Source of the DNA: Metridium senile | Lineage: Eukaryota; Cnidaria; Anthozoa; Actiniaria; Metridiidae | NCBI GenBank assembly: GCA_949775045.1 | Contig: OX459097.1 | Span: 4,975,185 to 5,039,184 of the forward strand | Direction: 5' to 3' | DNA: 64,000 bases | In this document: positions 51,065 to 61,640 of the stretch, one piece after another | Position numbering within the stretch: position 1 is the first letter of the stretch | How the letters are laid out: every line of letters starts with the position of its first letter | Translations under genes and position numbers: made by a program | The notes under the pieces: model-generated | What the model saw: only the letters and a program-made list of their open reading frames with translations | Databases searched by the model: none | Told to the model about the DNA's origin: nothing

Positions 51065-51740
51065 GTAAGTCTGATCATATAACTCCTGTCCTTTATAATT
51101 TACACTGGCTGCCTATTGAGAAACGCATTGAATTTAAAATACTTTTGCTCACTTTTAAAGTATTACATCAAATGGCCCCTTCATACCTGTGTGACCTGAT
51201 CAGTTCTTATGTCCCTTCTCGTTCTCTAAGATCTTCGTCCTCAAATTTTTTGGTTAAAAATCCTTTTAATCTTAAATCATATGGAAAAAGGTCTTTTTCT
51301 TCTGCTGCACCAGAGTTGTGGAATACTCTCCCAGCTGATTTAAGAATGTGTGATTCTCTTTCTTCTTTTAAGAGCAAACTTAAGACTTGGCTTTTTACGC
51401 AGGCATTTTAAATCACCTAATCACCATTATACATCAGAACTTTGTTTTTATCATTTTATTTGGAATATTTTTATATAGTAAAGATCTAATGTTGTTGAAT
51501 TGAGTTGAATTGCATTAATTGATTTTAGTTGGAATATATAAACAAATGTTGTATAAAGTCATATCATCATATTTTTAAAGTTGTATAAAGTGTTCATTTA
51601 TATCTAAATTGCACAATTTAACTTAAAATTTTTAAAACGTTTTTTCAATTACTTTATTATCCTGTATAATCATGTAAAGCGTTGTTGAACGTGAGGATTT
51701 TGACGCTATATAAAACATAATTATTATTATTATTATTAAA
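51065..51740 (+). mobile_element. LINE 3' end (same group as 15,470), 5'-truncated
   Basis: The frame to 51,411 encodes LHWLPIEKRIEFKILL, LHQMAPSYLCDLIS, RSLRSSSSNFL and LWNTLPADL, parallel to the first LINE. The 3' end has AAAGCGTTGTTGAACGTGAG, GACGCTATATAAAA, then ATT repeats, a diverged version of the tail shared with the SINE. Confidence 0.85.
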
Positions 51741-51757
51741 CGTGGAAGAGAGAAAAC

Positions 51758-52382
51758 TACCCTGGATGCCAGAGGTTTGAGAAATTTTTTACGATTTAAA
51801 GTAGTTTCGAGGACTATTTTCAATGTATTTTTTTTTGTTTGTTAGAGTATCGTTCCACAAACCTCTGGCCACTCGAGACATCTCCAACGGACGGGGTTTG
51901 TTTCACGTCATTTCCTGTCAAACCGGTTTATAGTGCCAAATTTGCATATGTCTACGGTTTTCTTTATCCAGTTGGCAAAACTGAGAATACATCTCTTCTC
52001 TTAATAAAATGGTAAATTGCTTCCTCCTGCACATAATTTAGCTCCCGTATTTCTGTGTATTTTGATGCTAGCTCGAACTGTTTAGCGTTGTGAAATATAC
52101 CAATTGATTGTAATTGTAGAAACCGGTTTAGCATAAGATGCGTCATAATCTGCATTTAGGGCCAATCAAAAATGACCTTTGGTGGTTCCTATGGCGATCA
52201 AATGACTAGCCAATCAGGAAGCGGATAAACTTTTTCCGGAAAGCCGGAAAAAATTTGATTCGAGTGGCCAGAGGGGCTCATCGCTCCGCGACTCGATCAT
52301 CGTCGCTTCGCGACTCAATAACTCATCGCGAAGCGACTAGTATTAATTCCCTATAAACAAAAGCCCCTCTGGAACCAGGGTA
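51758..52382. mobile_element. 625-bp TIR element carrying a RecQ helicase fragment
   Basis: Termini TACCCTGGATGCCAGAGG and its near-complement (CCTCTGGAACCAGGGTA) are flanked by perfect 9-bp direct repeats AGAGAAAAC (51,749-51,757 and 52,383-52,391). A 9-bp duplication is typical of Mutator-like elements. Inside is a short helicase-like exon and a GCTCCGCGACTCGATCATCG/TCGCGAAGCGA hairpin near 52,280-52,340. Confidence 0.8.
51964..52155 (-). pseudogene. N-terminal fragment of a RecQ-like helicase
   Basis: 63 codons from an ATG at 52,155. ELNYVQEEAIYHFIKRRDVF followed by SVLPTG matches the region leading into Walker A of RecQ-family helicases, where the full motif would read LPTGxGKS. The frame ends in TAA right after LPTG, so the ATP-binding loop is broken and nothing of the remaining helicase is present. 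Most likely a host gene fragment captured by the surrounding transposon. Confidence 0.6.
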
Positions 52383-53502
52383 AGAGAAAACAGGTTCTGT
52401 TATAAGTTTACTCTATTGAAGTTTTAATAGCTTCTGTAAACTTTGAAGTGTTGAATATTGAATATTGAAATATTGAGGAGATAATGATTTTCCTCTCTAA
52501 TCATTATGAATGTTTGTAATATTTTTTCAAATACTAGTTTTCATGAACAAAATCACATGGAAATACTCCTAAAAATAAAGAGTGGTTATTTATTATCTAT
52601 AGATAAATATACGTGTTCTCTTCAGGTTTAACAATATATACTGAAGAGAACACACGTCAATTTTCGTTCAGTTATCTGATCTTAGCGTGCTAGACGGTGT
52701 GATATAAATTTTCACGCTTGGTTAATCCGCGTTGTGACGTAAAAGCATGCAAATATGTATAACTCGAAGAAGGTGAAATAAAAACAAACCGGCCGCTGCA
52801 AAGCGAAGGCAAATATACCCACGTTCAGAATTTTATTTGACCGCCTCAAGATATTTCAATCACTATAAAATTTAGAGGCGCACTTGAAAATATGGTGAAC
52901 TTTTGATAGCTAAAAAATAAAAAAAATATATTTCAGATTTTTTCGTTAGCGTGCTCAGCAGTAAAAATTAGAAGTTTTGCACGAAAACTGACAAACTTTT
53001 GCCGATTTGTATCCTTTCCCAAAAGAAATCCCGTGGACTAAATTTGTTGTAATTCATAGACAATGTAGACAAATGTCCTGTTAATACCTGGCTGGAAGGA
53101 TTTTGATTTATCTCTTCAAAGTCTGTTGTTATCGGTAAATATTATAAAACAATGATTTTTTGCACTGAAAAAAATTGTCCCGTTTTTATTCAAAATCGGT
53201 GAGATGAATTTTTTTTTAAACTTTGTCAGATTGTTGACCTAGGTAACAGCTTTAAAGTAGACTATGAGGTTTTAAAAGTTTAGGTCGTTTTTTCCCAAAA
53301 ATAGGCTACATAGAAACTCGGCGGCGTTATCATTTGTCGGCTAATATATTGTCGATTTTATTAAAAATAACTTTTTTAAAAACTTTATTCTATATGTAGA
53401 CAAGTGTTAAAAAATCTTGTCAAAATACCTTCTGACGCGGTAACTACGGCCTTTCAAACGTCGCTGGGTGAGCGCGAAAATTACTGACCCGAGCCTCCTT
53501 AA

Positions 53503-55179
53503 GTGGTATAAAAAACTCGTATAAGAAATACCGTATGCAATCTTGAATAGAATCCCATATCACATTAGAAACTCGCGCGCTGATTGGCTGAAACGCAAAC
53601 CGGATGAGAGGGTATTCAGAGTGATATTCAACGCTCAGAAAGCTGAATACCACGATATATAGGGATCCCGCTCGATAAATTTTTGATAAATGTAGGTTTT
53701 CTCATTATTTTCCGTGCATGAAAAAGATAAATCAACCAAGCAAGTAGTATAGAGGCAAATGATTAACTTGCTAATAGACGAATTTTGCATTAAAAAAAGA
53801 AGAAATCTTTTTCCTGCGACTATAGCTCGGCATGAAAAGCGATCATTTTCTTTCGCTTCGCTTACTTAGTTTTTAATCGCTATTTTTCACGACTTGAACG
53901 GCAATTTTTCAATCAAAGACAACATTTTTAATGATAAAATTACTTTTCTAGAGTTGTGGAACACCAACTAAACAGCCAGACAATTTCAAAACGGGTATTA
54001 ATGAGCTTTATTTTCAATTTCACGGGTAGTTTGCAAACTTAAACCTAAAGTTTACACTAAATTAAAATACAAACATAAGCCAGAAAAAAACTTATAGCTA
54101 ATTGTTTGTGATTCAAAAACTCTAAGCTTTGAAAATATTTATTGCAGTCCTAGTTTCAGTGTAAAAGTTTGAGAATTTACTCATCTTCGGCGTTTTTGCC
54201 GGATTGAAATGAAGCAAACACTTTACTAAAAAAAGATTTGTAATGTTTTAGCCTTTTCTTCAAAACTTAGTTTTAACTGAAATCGTTTAAAAGAAAAAAA
54301 CATACCTAATCATGCATGATTTGTAGCCAACAGTCGGCCTTTGAGAGGATTTTGTTATCGGTTTAACTTTCATGAAACAACATCTTCAGTTTGTTTTTTC
54401 CTTCGTCGTCGCATTGTAGCTGAATCCATTGCCAATACATTCCGAATTTCAAGTGTCAAGTCCTTACTTCTTCATTGATAGCTTTAGTAGAGAACTCTGT
54501 TTAGATTTGTATATATGTGCTTCCTAACAGACTTGAATTGATCATCGAAAAACAAGTAATTTTATCAATCAGGTTGATTGAAATGATGGTACGTTTCACT
54601 CATTCGTCGTTCAGCAGATTTCTTTTCGCTTTCTCATTGGCTAAGCGCACGCTGAGCTACAAAATGGCTTTTTAGTCGCGCGTAATAAAATTTACTTTTG
54701 TTAAAAAAAACTTCACATTACAATAAAAACCATGTCGGTATGGGATTCAAGGAAAATTCATTGTCCGACTCGGGAATTCCACATTGAATTCACTCGTAAA
54801 GACGATACCGCACTCATCGCTCCGCGGACTCCGCGATTCGTGCGGTATCGTCTTTACTCGTGAATTCAATGTGGAATTCCACTCGTCGGCCAATGAATTT
54901 ACCTATAGAATGCAATTGCCATATATGGTATTGTAGGTGAGAAGTAAAAAGACTTTGATTAGCGCGCTACTTTTTTTTTTTTTTTAAACAGGTTGAGATT
55001 TCAACAGAAAAATAGGCATATATTTGATATGTGCTTTCCGGATAGGATAAAAGCTAGAGCGTTCTTACAAATGTTTTAAAAGATTATACCATAGGCATGT
55101 TACAGTGACGAATGACATATGGCAGTACAATAAAAATAGCGTGACTAGCCTTAGTCACGTAGAATATTCAAAAAGGGTC
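53503..55179. repeat. Dispersed repeat, copy 2, and flanks
   Basis: 54,162-54,912 is the second copy of the repeat at 43,686-44,358/46,548-46,655. Here its centre is a compact 95-bp hairpin (54,790-54,885: TCGTAAAGACGATACCGCAC / GTGCGGTATCGTCTTTACTCG) with no recombinase gene. 53,503-54,160 and 54,913-55,179 are AT-rich, with a small hairpin at 53,610-53,650 (GTATTCAGA ... GCTGAATAC). No gene. Confidence 0.65.
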
Positions 55180-55505
55180 TAGAGGCACTTCGTCACAAGA
55201 CCATTTTGGTTTAGCCAGACACATATTCAATCAAGATCGTTGTTGACACACTGTTCAGCATTATTAACTTCTTTGAAACAAGCGTGAATCTCTGTATCGT
55301 CGGCATAGAATTGAATGAGAGCACTATATCACTGCTTTCACATTCGTTGGAGATGCGCGCCGTTTATATGTATGTTGTGGGACTCAAAATACAGCCTTGG
55401 GGGACTCCATAGGTGATCTTCTATTGTTGACACTCAGTTCTAGATCTGTTGCACGAGACAAATTGACATCTGTCAGACAAGTAACTCTCAAGCCATTCGT
55501 TTTCC
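55180..55505 (-). mobile_element. LINE reverse transcriptase relic
   Basis: Minus-strand frames, with one stop and one shift, read EWLESYLSDRCQFVS, ITYGVPQGCILSP and QFYADDTEIHACF, the canonical YGVPQG and YADD blocks of a non-LTR reverse transcriptase. Only the palm region remains. Confidence 0.75.
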
Positions 55506-56584
55506 TTTTCATTCTTTTCCTTTATCGGCTTTTAGCCGTTTTACCGAAGCAGCCTAAATTTACTAAATGTGAATATCTGTTGATATTCTTATTTACCTTA
55601 ACAACATTCGGTCTCCATGGCGACAAAACCGTGACCTTTGAGATCACATTAAATATTTTTGAAAAATTGCTTTTGCATTATAGGAAAGCGAATAAATATT
55701 TAGAAACTAAATGGTGATTTCAACATAGGCAAGTCATCTCACAGAATTGCCCATTGGCGCTGGTCATCTCAAAGATATTTTGTGAAGAATTTCAGGGTAT
55801 TTACTAAAAAAACATTTATAATATTTTCACAAAATTAACAATATTTTAAAAAATGTGAAAAATCGAGCAAAAAATATATTTTAAAACAATATTTGTGGGA
55901 TTTATCTCATATTAGGTAACAGTCTACTCACGGCCAAGTTCTCAAGCCCGTACCACAATATATTCTAAGTTCGCGGGCTTATTTAACCGTTTTTACAGAG
56001 AAATCTGGAGACGGAATTTTAGATACTGAACAATGTAGAGGCTAGGTTGCTAGGGCTATAAAAATGGCGATCAAAAAATGACTGTTTACCTTGTAAAATC
56101 CACTGGAAATACGCAATTTTTAACCGTATGGCTTCGTTACATCAAAAAGTAACTGATGTTATATTGAAAGATTTTCTCCATGCTGAACGGCAGGACATGA
56201 ACAAACTTCTAGGATGATAAATTCCCATACATATATACAAACACTACGGGATCCCGAATTGCCACTCAAAAAATCGCTTGTAGGCGAATCAAAAGTCAGA
56301 AATAAATGGTAAGCCAGCGTTGTGTGTTTGTTAGTCTATGATATTCAGTTACTATATTTCATCTATGTACATTGGATTTTCCTCACGACTATATAACGAC
56401 TTTCTTTTGTAAATTTAGATGGCCGTGAGAAGAAAATTGATATTCGGAAACTGGAATCTAGTAATTTAATCGCTTATTTCCCGGATGTGTCACTGAATTC
56501 TGTGCCATGTGATACTCAAATAATTCAAACGAGGATGGATAGAAATAATAATTTAAAAAATTGAATGGCTTTTGTTAATGTGTA
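55506..56584. other. No gene recognised
   Basis: AT-rich DNA with short ORFs only. The frame at 55,397-55,717 on the plus strand overlaps the reverse transcriptase relic and has no recognisable product. Confidence 0.4.
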
Positions 56585-57415
56585 ATTTGATACTTCTCTT
56601 TATCTCAAAATTTAAATAACTTGGACAGCCATCCTCGTAAAAACACATACGAAAAAGAAATCGATTTTCACCGTCTGCAGATACCTCAAAGAAAACAGCG
56701 CGTTTGTCACGCTTTGGCAGGTCACGTGTCCAGTTGACATGGTCACCAAATATTTCAAATGAACTGTCTCAGTTTGGGGAACAACCTTAATCAATAAAAG
56801 TTTGTCCAAGACGTTTCAGGTTCTTTACATATTTTTTCTCTCGGTATTTTTGGCATTTTTTGTTCTCAGACCCATGCTCGATGTTGTAAAAATCATCTAT
56901 TATGACTCCTTTTACGTAGTGATCTGTCTTAAAACTGACTAGCGTTGTTTTTCTGATTCATCCTTGGCAGTTTGTCTGCGCTCTGCTTCCGCGCGCGCTT
57001 TCTGATCTACTATTATTAAATCATTAATGAAGTTTATCTTATAGCTGTCGTTGCTTCGGAGAAAAAAAAATTGAGTCTCTGCACTGTAAAAACTGATCCA
57101 CGTATCGGAGGTTCTGAGTTCGTCGTCCGTTAGGTACAACGATCATGCACAAGTCGTCTTTAAACCGAAATAAATACAAAGTTATAACATTCTCCTCAAT
57201 TATTTTAAGACCCTGAGTGATGGTCCGACTAGGGTTTGAGCCCCCGGCCTCCCGGTTAACAGGCCGTGCTCTCCCAACTGAGCTAACCCGTTAATCGGTT
57301 TTGCATAATTGCTTTCGACAAGTTCGCTGTTGCTCTTGGTTACAATGGACTTCAAGAGCTCGTTTCTTTCCCTATTGAATTCGGTTCGATGGATGGTCTT
57401 GGCTTCTTCTGCCAT
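56585..57415 (-). pseudogene. Decayed gene of unknown function, interrupted by a SINE
   Basis: Three minus-strand pieces have protein-like composition. An ATG at 57,415 opens MAEEAKTIHRTEFNRERNEL and leads into a tRNA-like SINE near 57,290. A second piece (to 56,939) ends QKARAEAERRQTAKDESEKQ. A third frame at about 56,585-56,930 contains YVKGVIIDDFYNIEHGSE and FEIFGDHVNWTRDLPKRDKR but has two in-frame stops (near 56,795 and 56,780). Charged, likely coiled-coil, no known domain. It may be one gene cut up by indels and the SINE. Confidence 0.4.
57180..57300 (-). mobile_element. tRNA-derived SINE head
   Basis: Minus strand: GGTTAGCTCAGTTGGGAGAG (A box), a pseudo-anticodon arm, then GGGCTCAAACCC (B-box-like) and a body GGACCATCACTCAGGGTCTT that I recall from coral SINEs. 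The acceptor and T stems do not pair properly, so it is not a functional tRNA. Confidence 0.65.
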
Positions 57416-58026
57416 CTTGCGGAACGGGTTATGAATGTTTCCTCGACCGAAGCGATCAATAAGACAACCAACGTATCAAAGGACTCCGTATATTTGCTTT
57501 CTCAATTTCCCAATCTAGCGACACAGTGCTTAGTCTTCCGAAACAAACGTTAGCATAACAATGGTCAGTTATTATATCAAAATAATCTTTCGAAACCTAA
57601 GTTAGCATTACAATGGTCAGTTATTATATCCAAATAATCTCCAAGGCGATGGAATTTAGCAAATCAAAAGTGGTTTAGCGTTATCTGTACTCTTATCGAC
57701 AACGATATTCGTCATGACAGTTGTCAAAATTTTGTAGACTCACGACGCGCAGCGATGAACAATCGTAGTCTGGCGACCGTCGATAGAGAGTTTCGTTGAT
57801 TAGAAAAAAATCAATGAAATCAGTACTATGTGACAAAATATTCAAAACTCGACTACAGCAGAACAATTTCTTTAAACGATGGTCGCAAGACTATGATTGT
57901 GTATTTAGACATTGTAAACATGTTTCAACAATTATTTTACAAAAATGTTATTTTCTCTGCGAGAAAATGGAAATTCGTTTATTTCACCTGTTCACACAAA
58001 TTAATCCAATTAACACCTTTCAGAAT

Positions 58027-58315
58027 TAATATTATTGATGTTTTATAAGCAAAAATGCTTATTCCCATACAATCTTTCACGTACTTAACAATTTAACTGC
58101 AAACTCAGTGAAAAATAGTTTCGTTTATTAACTTCTTCAGTTCCCTTTTTACTACTTACACGTTTTTCCTAAAACCAACTGTAAGTTGTAAAAAGTGAAC
58201 TGAAGAAGTAAATAAACGAAACTAGTTTTCACTGAGTTTACAGTTTAATTGTTAAGTACGTGAAAGATTGTATGGTAATAAGCATTTTTGCTTATAAAAC
58301 ATCAAGGATATTAAT
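58027..58315. repeat. 289-bp palindrome
   Basis: Arms of about 120 bp (inner TTTCGTTTATTAACTTCTTC, outer GATGTTTTATAAGCAAAAAT) with a ~44-bp loop; mismatches are few. Probably a foldback MITE. Confidence 0.8.
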
Positions 58316-59069
58316 GGATGGAAAATCTTTCTTGGTCTCAGCAAAGAATATTACAAAAAAAAAACTTTCAGAATACTTTGAGTTTGAAAAGTTGACAAAA
58401 TGGAATCTCAGATATACTTTATTCCCACTACTTCAGTATCGAATGAAGTAGAATAGACGTTATTATTTTTCAAAAAGACACCTATTTTGTGTGGGCAGAT
58501 ATTATCATTATTTATCTAAAATAGTTGTGGTCATATAATAAAAATCAGATTAACCGAGCTTGGTCGGTCTGTACAGGAGAATCTTAACCTTTGTCGGGTA
58601 CAGTTCTCACTGCGTTCAGTCTGTACTTTCCGACCACGGTCAAGATTCCCTTTGTACAGATCGGACCTCCCGATCAGTTTATAAGGCCTTTTGACTTTTT
58701 TCTTTTTTTTCTTTTTTTATCTTTTTATCTTTTTATCTTTTTATTAAAATATCAACCAAAATAAAACCAAAATATAATCCCGTTTTAAAAATTGACTTCA
58801 TCATCTTTTTTTTTGTAAATGTTATTACAAAAATTATTACATTCAAATATCGACTTATATAATGTCAATAAAAAAATCCCGGCTACCTTTTATATTCATT
58901 GCTCGATATTATCTATATTAACCTGCCGCCAGTTTTTAAAATGACTTCATCGTCATATTTTTGTAAATTGCTATTACAAAAGTTATTACATTACATTATT
59001 ACAAATATCGACTTCTATATGATATGGTATCATAAGATATTTTGTTGAAGAGTCTTTTTTTAAATGTAG

Positions 59070-59171
59070 TTATTGTTGTAGTGATATTTTCTGTCTTAGT
59101 TTCATTCCCTTTTTTCCATTTCTTTATTGGATATTTTTTCTTGGTTACCTTCCATTAGAGTGTCCACAAAT
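59070..59171 (-). pseudogene. GPCR family 3' remnant
   Basis: The cassette 3' flank (GATATTTTCTGTCTTAGTTT) followed by GGTTACCTTCCATTAGAGTG and TCCACAAATA, the last ~8 codons and stop of a minus-strand receptor copy. At 59,172 it joins directly to a conserved upstream block in the opposite orientation, so the body of this copy was lost at a rearrangement. Confidence 0.75.
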
Positions 59172-59576
59172 ATTTACCGATGGCTGTCCTCATCTGAAGG
59201 CAGTTGTCCAAATACAATGTCTAATTACAACTTACAGATTGATTAGTGGAAAATAGAACAGTCTCTCGAATAATGAGATTTTAGGAAATTGCAATTATTA
59301 TGATTTTATGTCTCGATGCCTCAATTGTAATTCAAAACAGTTTTTTTGTTATTCATTTGAAAAAGATAACAGGAGTTTTCCCTTGAATTAAACATTAATT
59401 TAATTAAAATATCACATAACCTGCATGTGTGTATTCAGTAAACTTGGGTCAGCTGTTTATACTTTCAAATTCTCTTGAAAACAATAAATTAACATATCAC
59501 ACGATCGAATGTGTGTGGTAGATTTGACGCTGTATTGAATTTTAAATTATCTAGAAAACTTTCATTCGGTTTTGTC
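59172..59576. other. Upstream region of receptor copy 9 (inverted cassette)
   Basis: 59,172-59,290 is the conserved upstream block in inverted orientation (CCGATGGCTGTCCTCATCTG). 59,395-59,560 is inverted, degraded satellite (AATATCACATAACCTGCATG, GTGTGTGGTAGA). This is the mirror image of 39,886-40,417. Confidence 0.65.
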
Positions 59577-60521
59577 ATGGCAAACGTTACGGACGTAAAA
59601 GAGCAGTTAGACTTGTGTATTCCGTATCCTATCCCTTTCCTTGATGTTGAATACAACACAGTCTTCACCAACTGCATTTATACACTGATTGCGGTCAATA
59701 CAGTTATAAGTGTAACTGCGTCCATTTCCAATATCTTAGTGATATTCACAATATGCAGGACAGCTCCTCTACAGACTCCTTCCAATATCTTAATCCTTGG
59801 ACTAGCCATTTCAGACTTTGGTGTAGCGGTCTTTGTTCAACCTGTATTTGCTGTTCGGAAATACGCTGATTTGGATCATAATGTGAGGGTTTATTGCTTG
59901 GTTGCTAAGATGTATCATTCATCCATTTGGTGTCTTTCAGGTATTTCTTTCTTTACTTTAACAGCTATAACTTTAGACCGATTTCTAGCTGTGTATCTTC
60001 ATCTGCGATACCAGGAATACGTAACTGTGAGACGTTATATCATCCTTCTTGGTCTTATATGGGTGTTTGGCGGAGGTGGTATTATTGTTTTACGTTTGAT
60101 TGCCGCCGTCAAGATACAGCACATTTTGGGGAGCGCATTCACGATTGTGATGCTTGGGTTAAACTGTTATTTTATATTCAATATCTCTCGAGCGATTGGT
60201 CGACATAAGGCTCAAATCCACGCCCTGGAGCAGTCCACCCAGCAGAACATCAACATGCCAAGATACAAGAAATCGGTCAACACCATGTATTATGTTATTG
60301 GTGCTTTTGTATTAAGCTATGTTCCTTTAGTAATTGCTTTCATTGTAATCTCGATGTCTATCGAAACGAATCTAGCAATAACCTTGCTCTTTGCCTTCGG
60401 CGAAACGTTTGTTATGTGCAATGGAGTCGTTAATCCTGTTATCTATTGCTGGAGGATAAGCGAAATCAGGAAATCTGTGCATCGTCTTATTTGTGGACTC
60501 TCTCTAACGGAGGGAAACTAA
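59577..60521 (+). CDS. Class A GPCR, family copy 9 (intact, opposite strand)
   Basis: 314 aa from MANVTDVKEQ. The only family member on the plus strand, closest to copy 7. Peculiarities are FAVRKYADLDHNVRVYCLVA before TM3, IAAVKIQHILGS in the second extracellular loop, AIGRHKAQIHALEQSTQ in the third intracellular loop, and a changed C-tail (KSVHRLICGLSLTEGN). DRF and NPVIY are intact. The 3' flank again contains the GTTTCATTCTTTATTTC-type complement seen after other copies, up to about 60,580. Confidence 0.9.
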   Translation: MANVTDVKEQLDLCIPYPIPFLDVEYNTVFTNCIYTLIAVNTVISVTASISNILVIFTICRTAPLQTPSNILILGLAISDFGVAVFVQPVFAVRKYADLDHNVRVYCLVAKMYHSSIWCLSGISFFTLTAITLDRFLAVYLHLRYQEYVTVRRYIILLGLIWVFGGGGIIVLRLIAAVKIQHILGSAFTIVMLGLNCYFIFNISRAIGRHKAQIHALEQSTQQNINMPRYKKSVNTMYYVIGAFVLSYVPLVIAFIVISMSIETNLAITLLFAFGETFVMCNGVVNPVIYCWRISEIRKSVHRLICGLSLTEGN

Positions 60522-60589
60522 AAAATAATCAAATAAAAACAATATGAAATAAAGAATGAAACTAAGACAGAAAATATATATAGCTTTCT

Positions 60590-61640
60590 TAAGGACCGCC
60601 AACAGCGGGTTAAATTGGGCCAATCAAAATCCTCCTGGCGCCCTATCACCGCAGGAGTGCCCCAAGGGACGAAGCTCGCCCCCCATTATTCGTCATGATT
60701 ATTAACGACTTGAGCACAACATTTCCAATGTATAAATACATGGATGATTGCACTGTCTTTGAAACTTAGTCTAATTCGAGCGCGACCTCTTTGCAGAAAA
60801 ATGTTGATAAGATTCATCAGTGGAGACGTAAGTACAACATGCGTCTGAACATCAAAAAGACGAATGAGTTTACCATACATATCCTTCATGACTAATCAGC
60901 CTCTCCAATCAGTTGATACAGTAATGCTCCTGGGTGTACTTTTAAGAGCTGATCTGAAATGGGATACTCACATCTAGTATACACCGTTTCCGAGAAACTT
61001 TGTCACCCGTGAAGTGAAAAGCCTACAGGCTAGTAGCGCAGGGGATTATGGATAACCTATGTATACTTTATTAGAACGCAGGGATTTAATGGCCACATTT
61101 CTACACTTCTGACTTAACAAACAACAAGAAAGGCGTTCTGAATGCACTTTAGTTTCTGAACTGATCCATGATCCTTTGCGCCACTAGCTTGTGTGCTTTT
61201 CACGGGTGACAAACTTTCTCGGAAAGTGTGTATATGTAGTAAAGCTAACAAAAGACTGTATGCACTAAGAATACTAAAGCGTAGCGGCGTACCTCCGTTT
61301 GGCCTACGTGTTGTCTACTGTAGTTTAATTAGGCCCATCTTAGAGTATGTATGCCCAGTGTGGCACTCATCAATCCCAAAATAGCTGAGAGATGACGTTG
61401 AACTAGTGCAAAGGAAAGCGAGAGAGGTTATTCTACCAAGCTTGTCTTATACCGATCGTCTGGAAAAGCTTGATCTCAGCACACATAATGACCGACGAAT
61501 GGCACTTACACGTAGTTTTTACTCGTCTATATTGGACAGTTCAAACCGGATACACAACATCTTGCCTCCTCGTTTTGACTGCATGCAATTACAACCTGAG
61601 GCGCCCTCGGACTATTTAACAAATTACACATGGTTTTGAG
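60590..61640 (+). mobile_element. Degenerate LINE, split by a MITE
   Basis: Frames with several stops give AGVPQGTKLAP, YKYMDDCTVFE (YMDD in place of YADD), VQRKAREVILPSLSYTDRLE, and a KANKRLYALRILKRSG / LIRPILEYVCPVWHSS C-terminal block. The GVPQG motif is followed by LAP rather than LSP. A 257-bp MITE sits between LKWDTH and the KANKRLY block. Clearly non-functional. Confidence 0.8.
60978..61234. mobile_element. 257-bp MITE with TATACACC termini, inside the LINE
   Basis: Inverted repeats of about 43 bp: TATACACCGTTTCCGAGAAA then CTTTGTCACCCGTGAA on the left, and the complement on the right (TTCACGGGTGACAAACTTTC ... GTGTGTATA). Terminal sequence resembles that of the MITE in the SINE at 43,021. 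Confidence 0.8.

Larger units (their letters stand above)
50149..53502. mobile_element. 3.35-kb element with ~800-bp inverted arms
   Basis: The left arm 50,149-50,937 and right arm 52,697-53,502 are inverted copies over nearly their entire length, with only small differences. Both ends read TTAAGGAGGCTCGGGTCAGT, so TTAA forms the boundary on both sides. The 1.76-kb centre holds a LINE tail and a RecQ-fragment element, i.e. later insertions or a replaced core. No transposase is visible; it looks like a foldback or non-autonomous TTAA-type transposon. The short ORFs at 50,026-50,244 and 53,444-53,653 are arm artefacts. Confidence 0.8.
57416..59171. other. Non-coding DNA with duplications and palindromes
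   Basis: 57,536-57,648 is a ~52-bp tandem duplication (TTAGCATWACAATGGTCAGT). 58,027-58,315 is a large palindrome. 58,556-58,685 is a GC-richer inverted arrangement (GGTCGGTCTGTACAG ... CTTTGTACAGATCGGACC). 58,830-59,010 repeats the ATTACAAAAGTTATTAC sequence seen at 38,080. 59,060-59,171 is a receptor 3' remnant. No gene. Confidence 0.55.

Noticed and set aside
55397..55717. 106-aa plus-strand ORF
   Set aside because: It runs antisense through the YGVPQG region of a reverse transcriptase relic; Phe/Leu-rich composition, no domain.
57215..57295. Functional tRNA gene
   Set aside because: Promoter boxes are present but acceptor and T stems do not pair, and SINE body sequence follows; best read as a SINE head.
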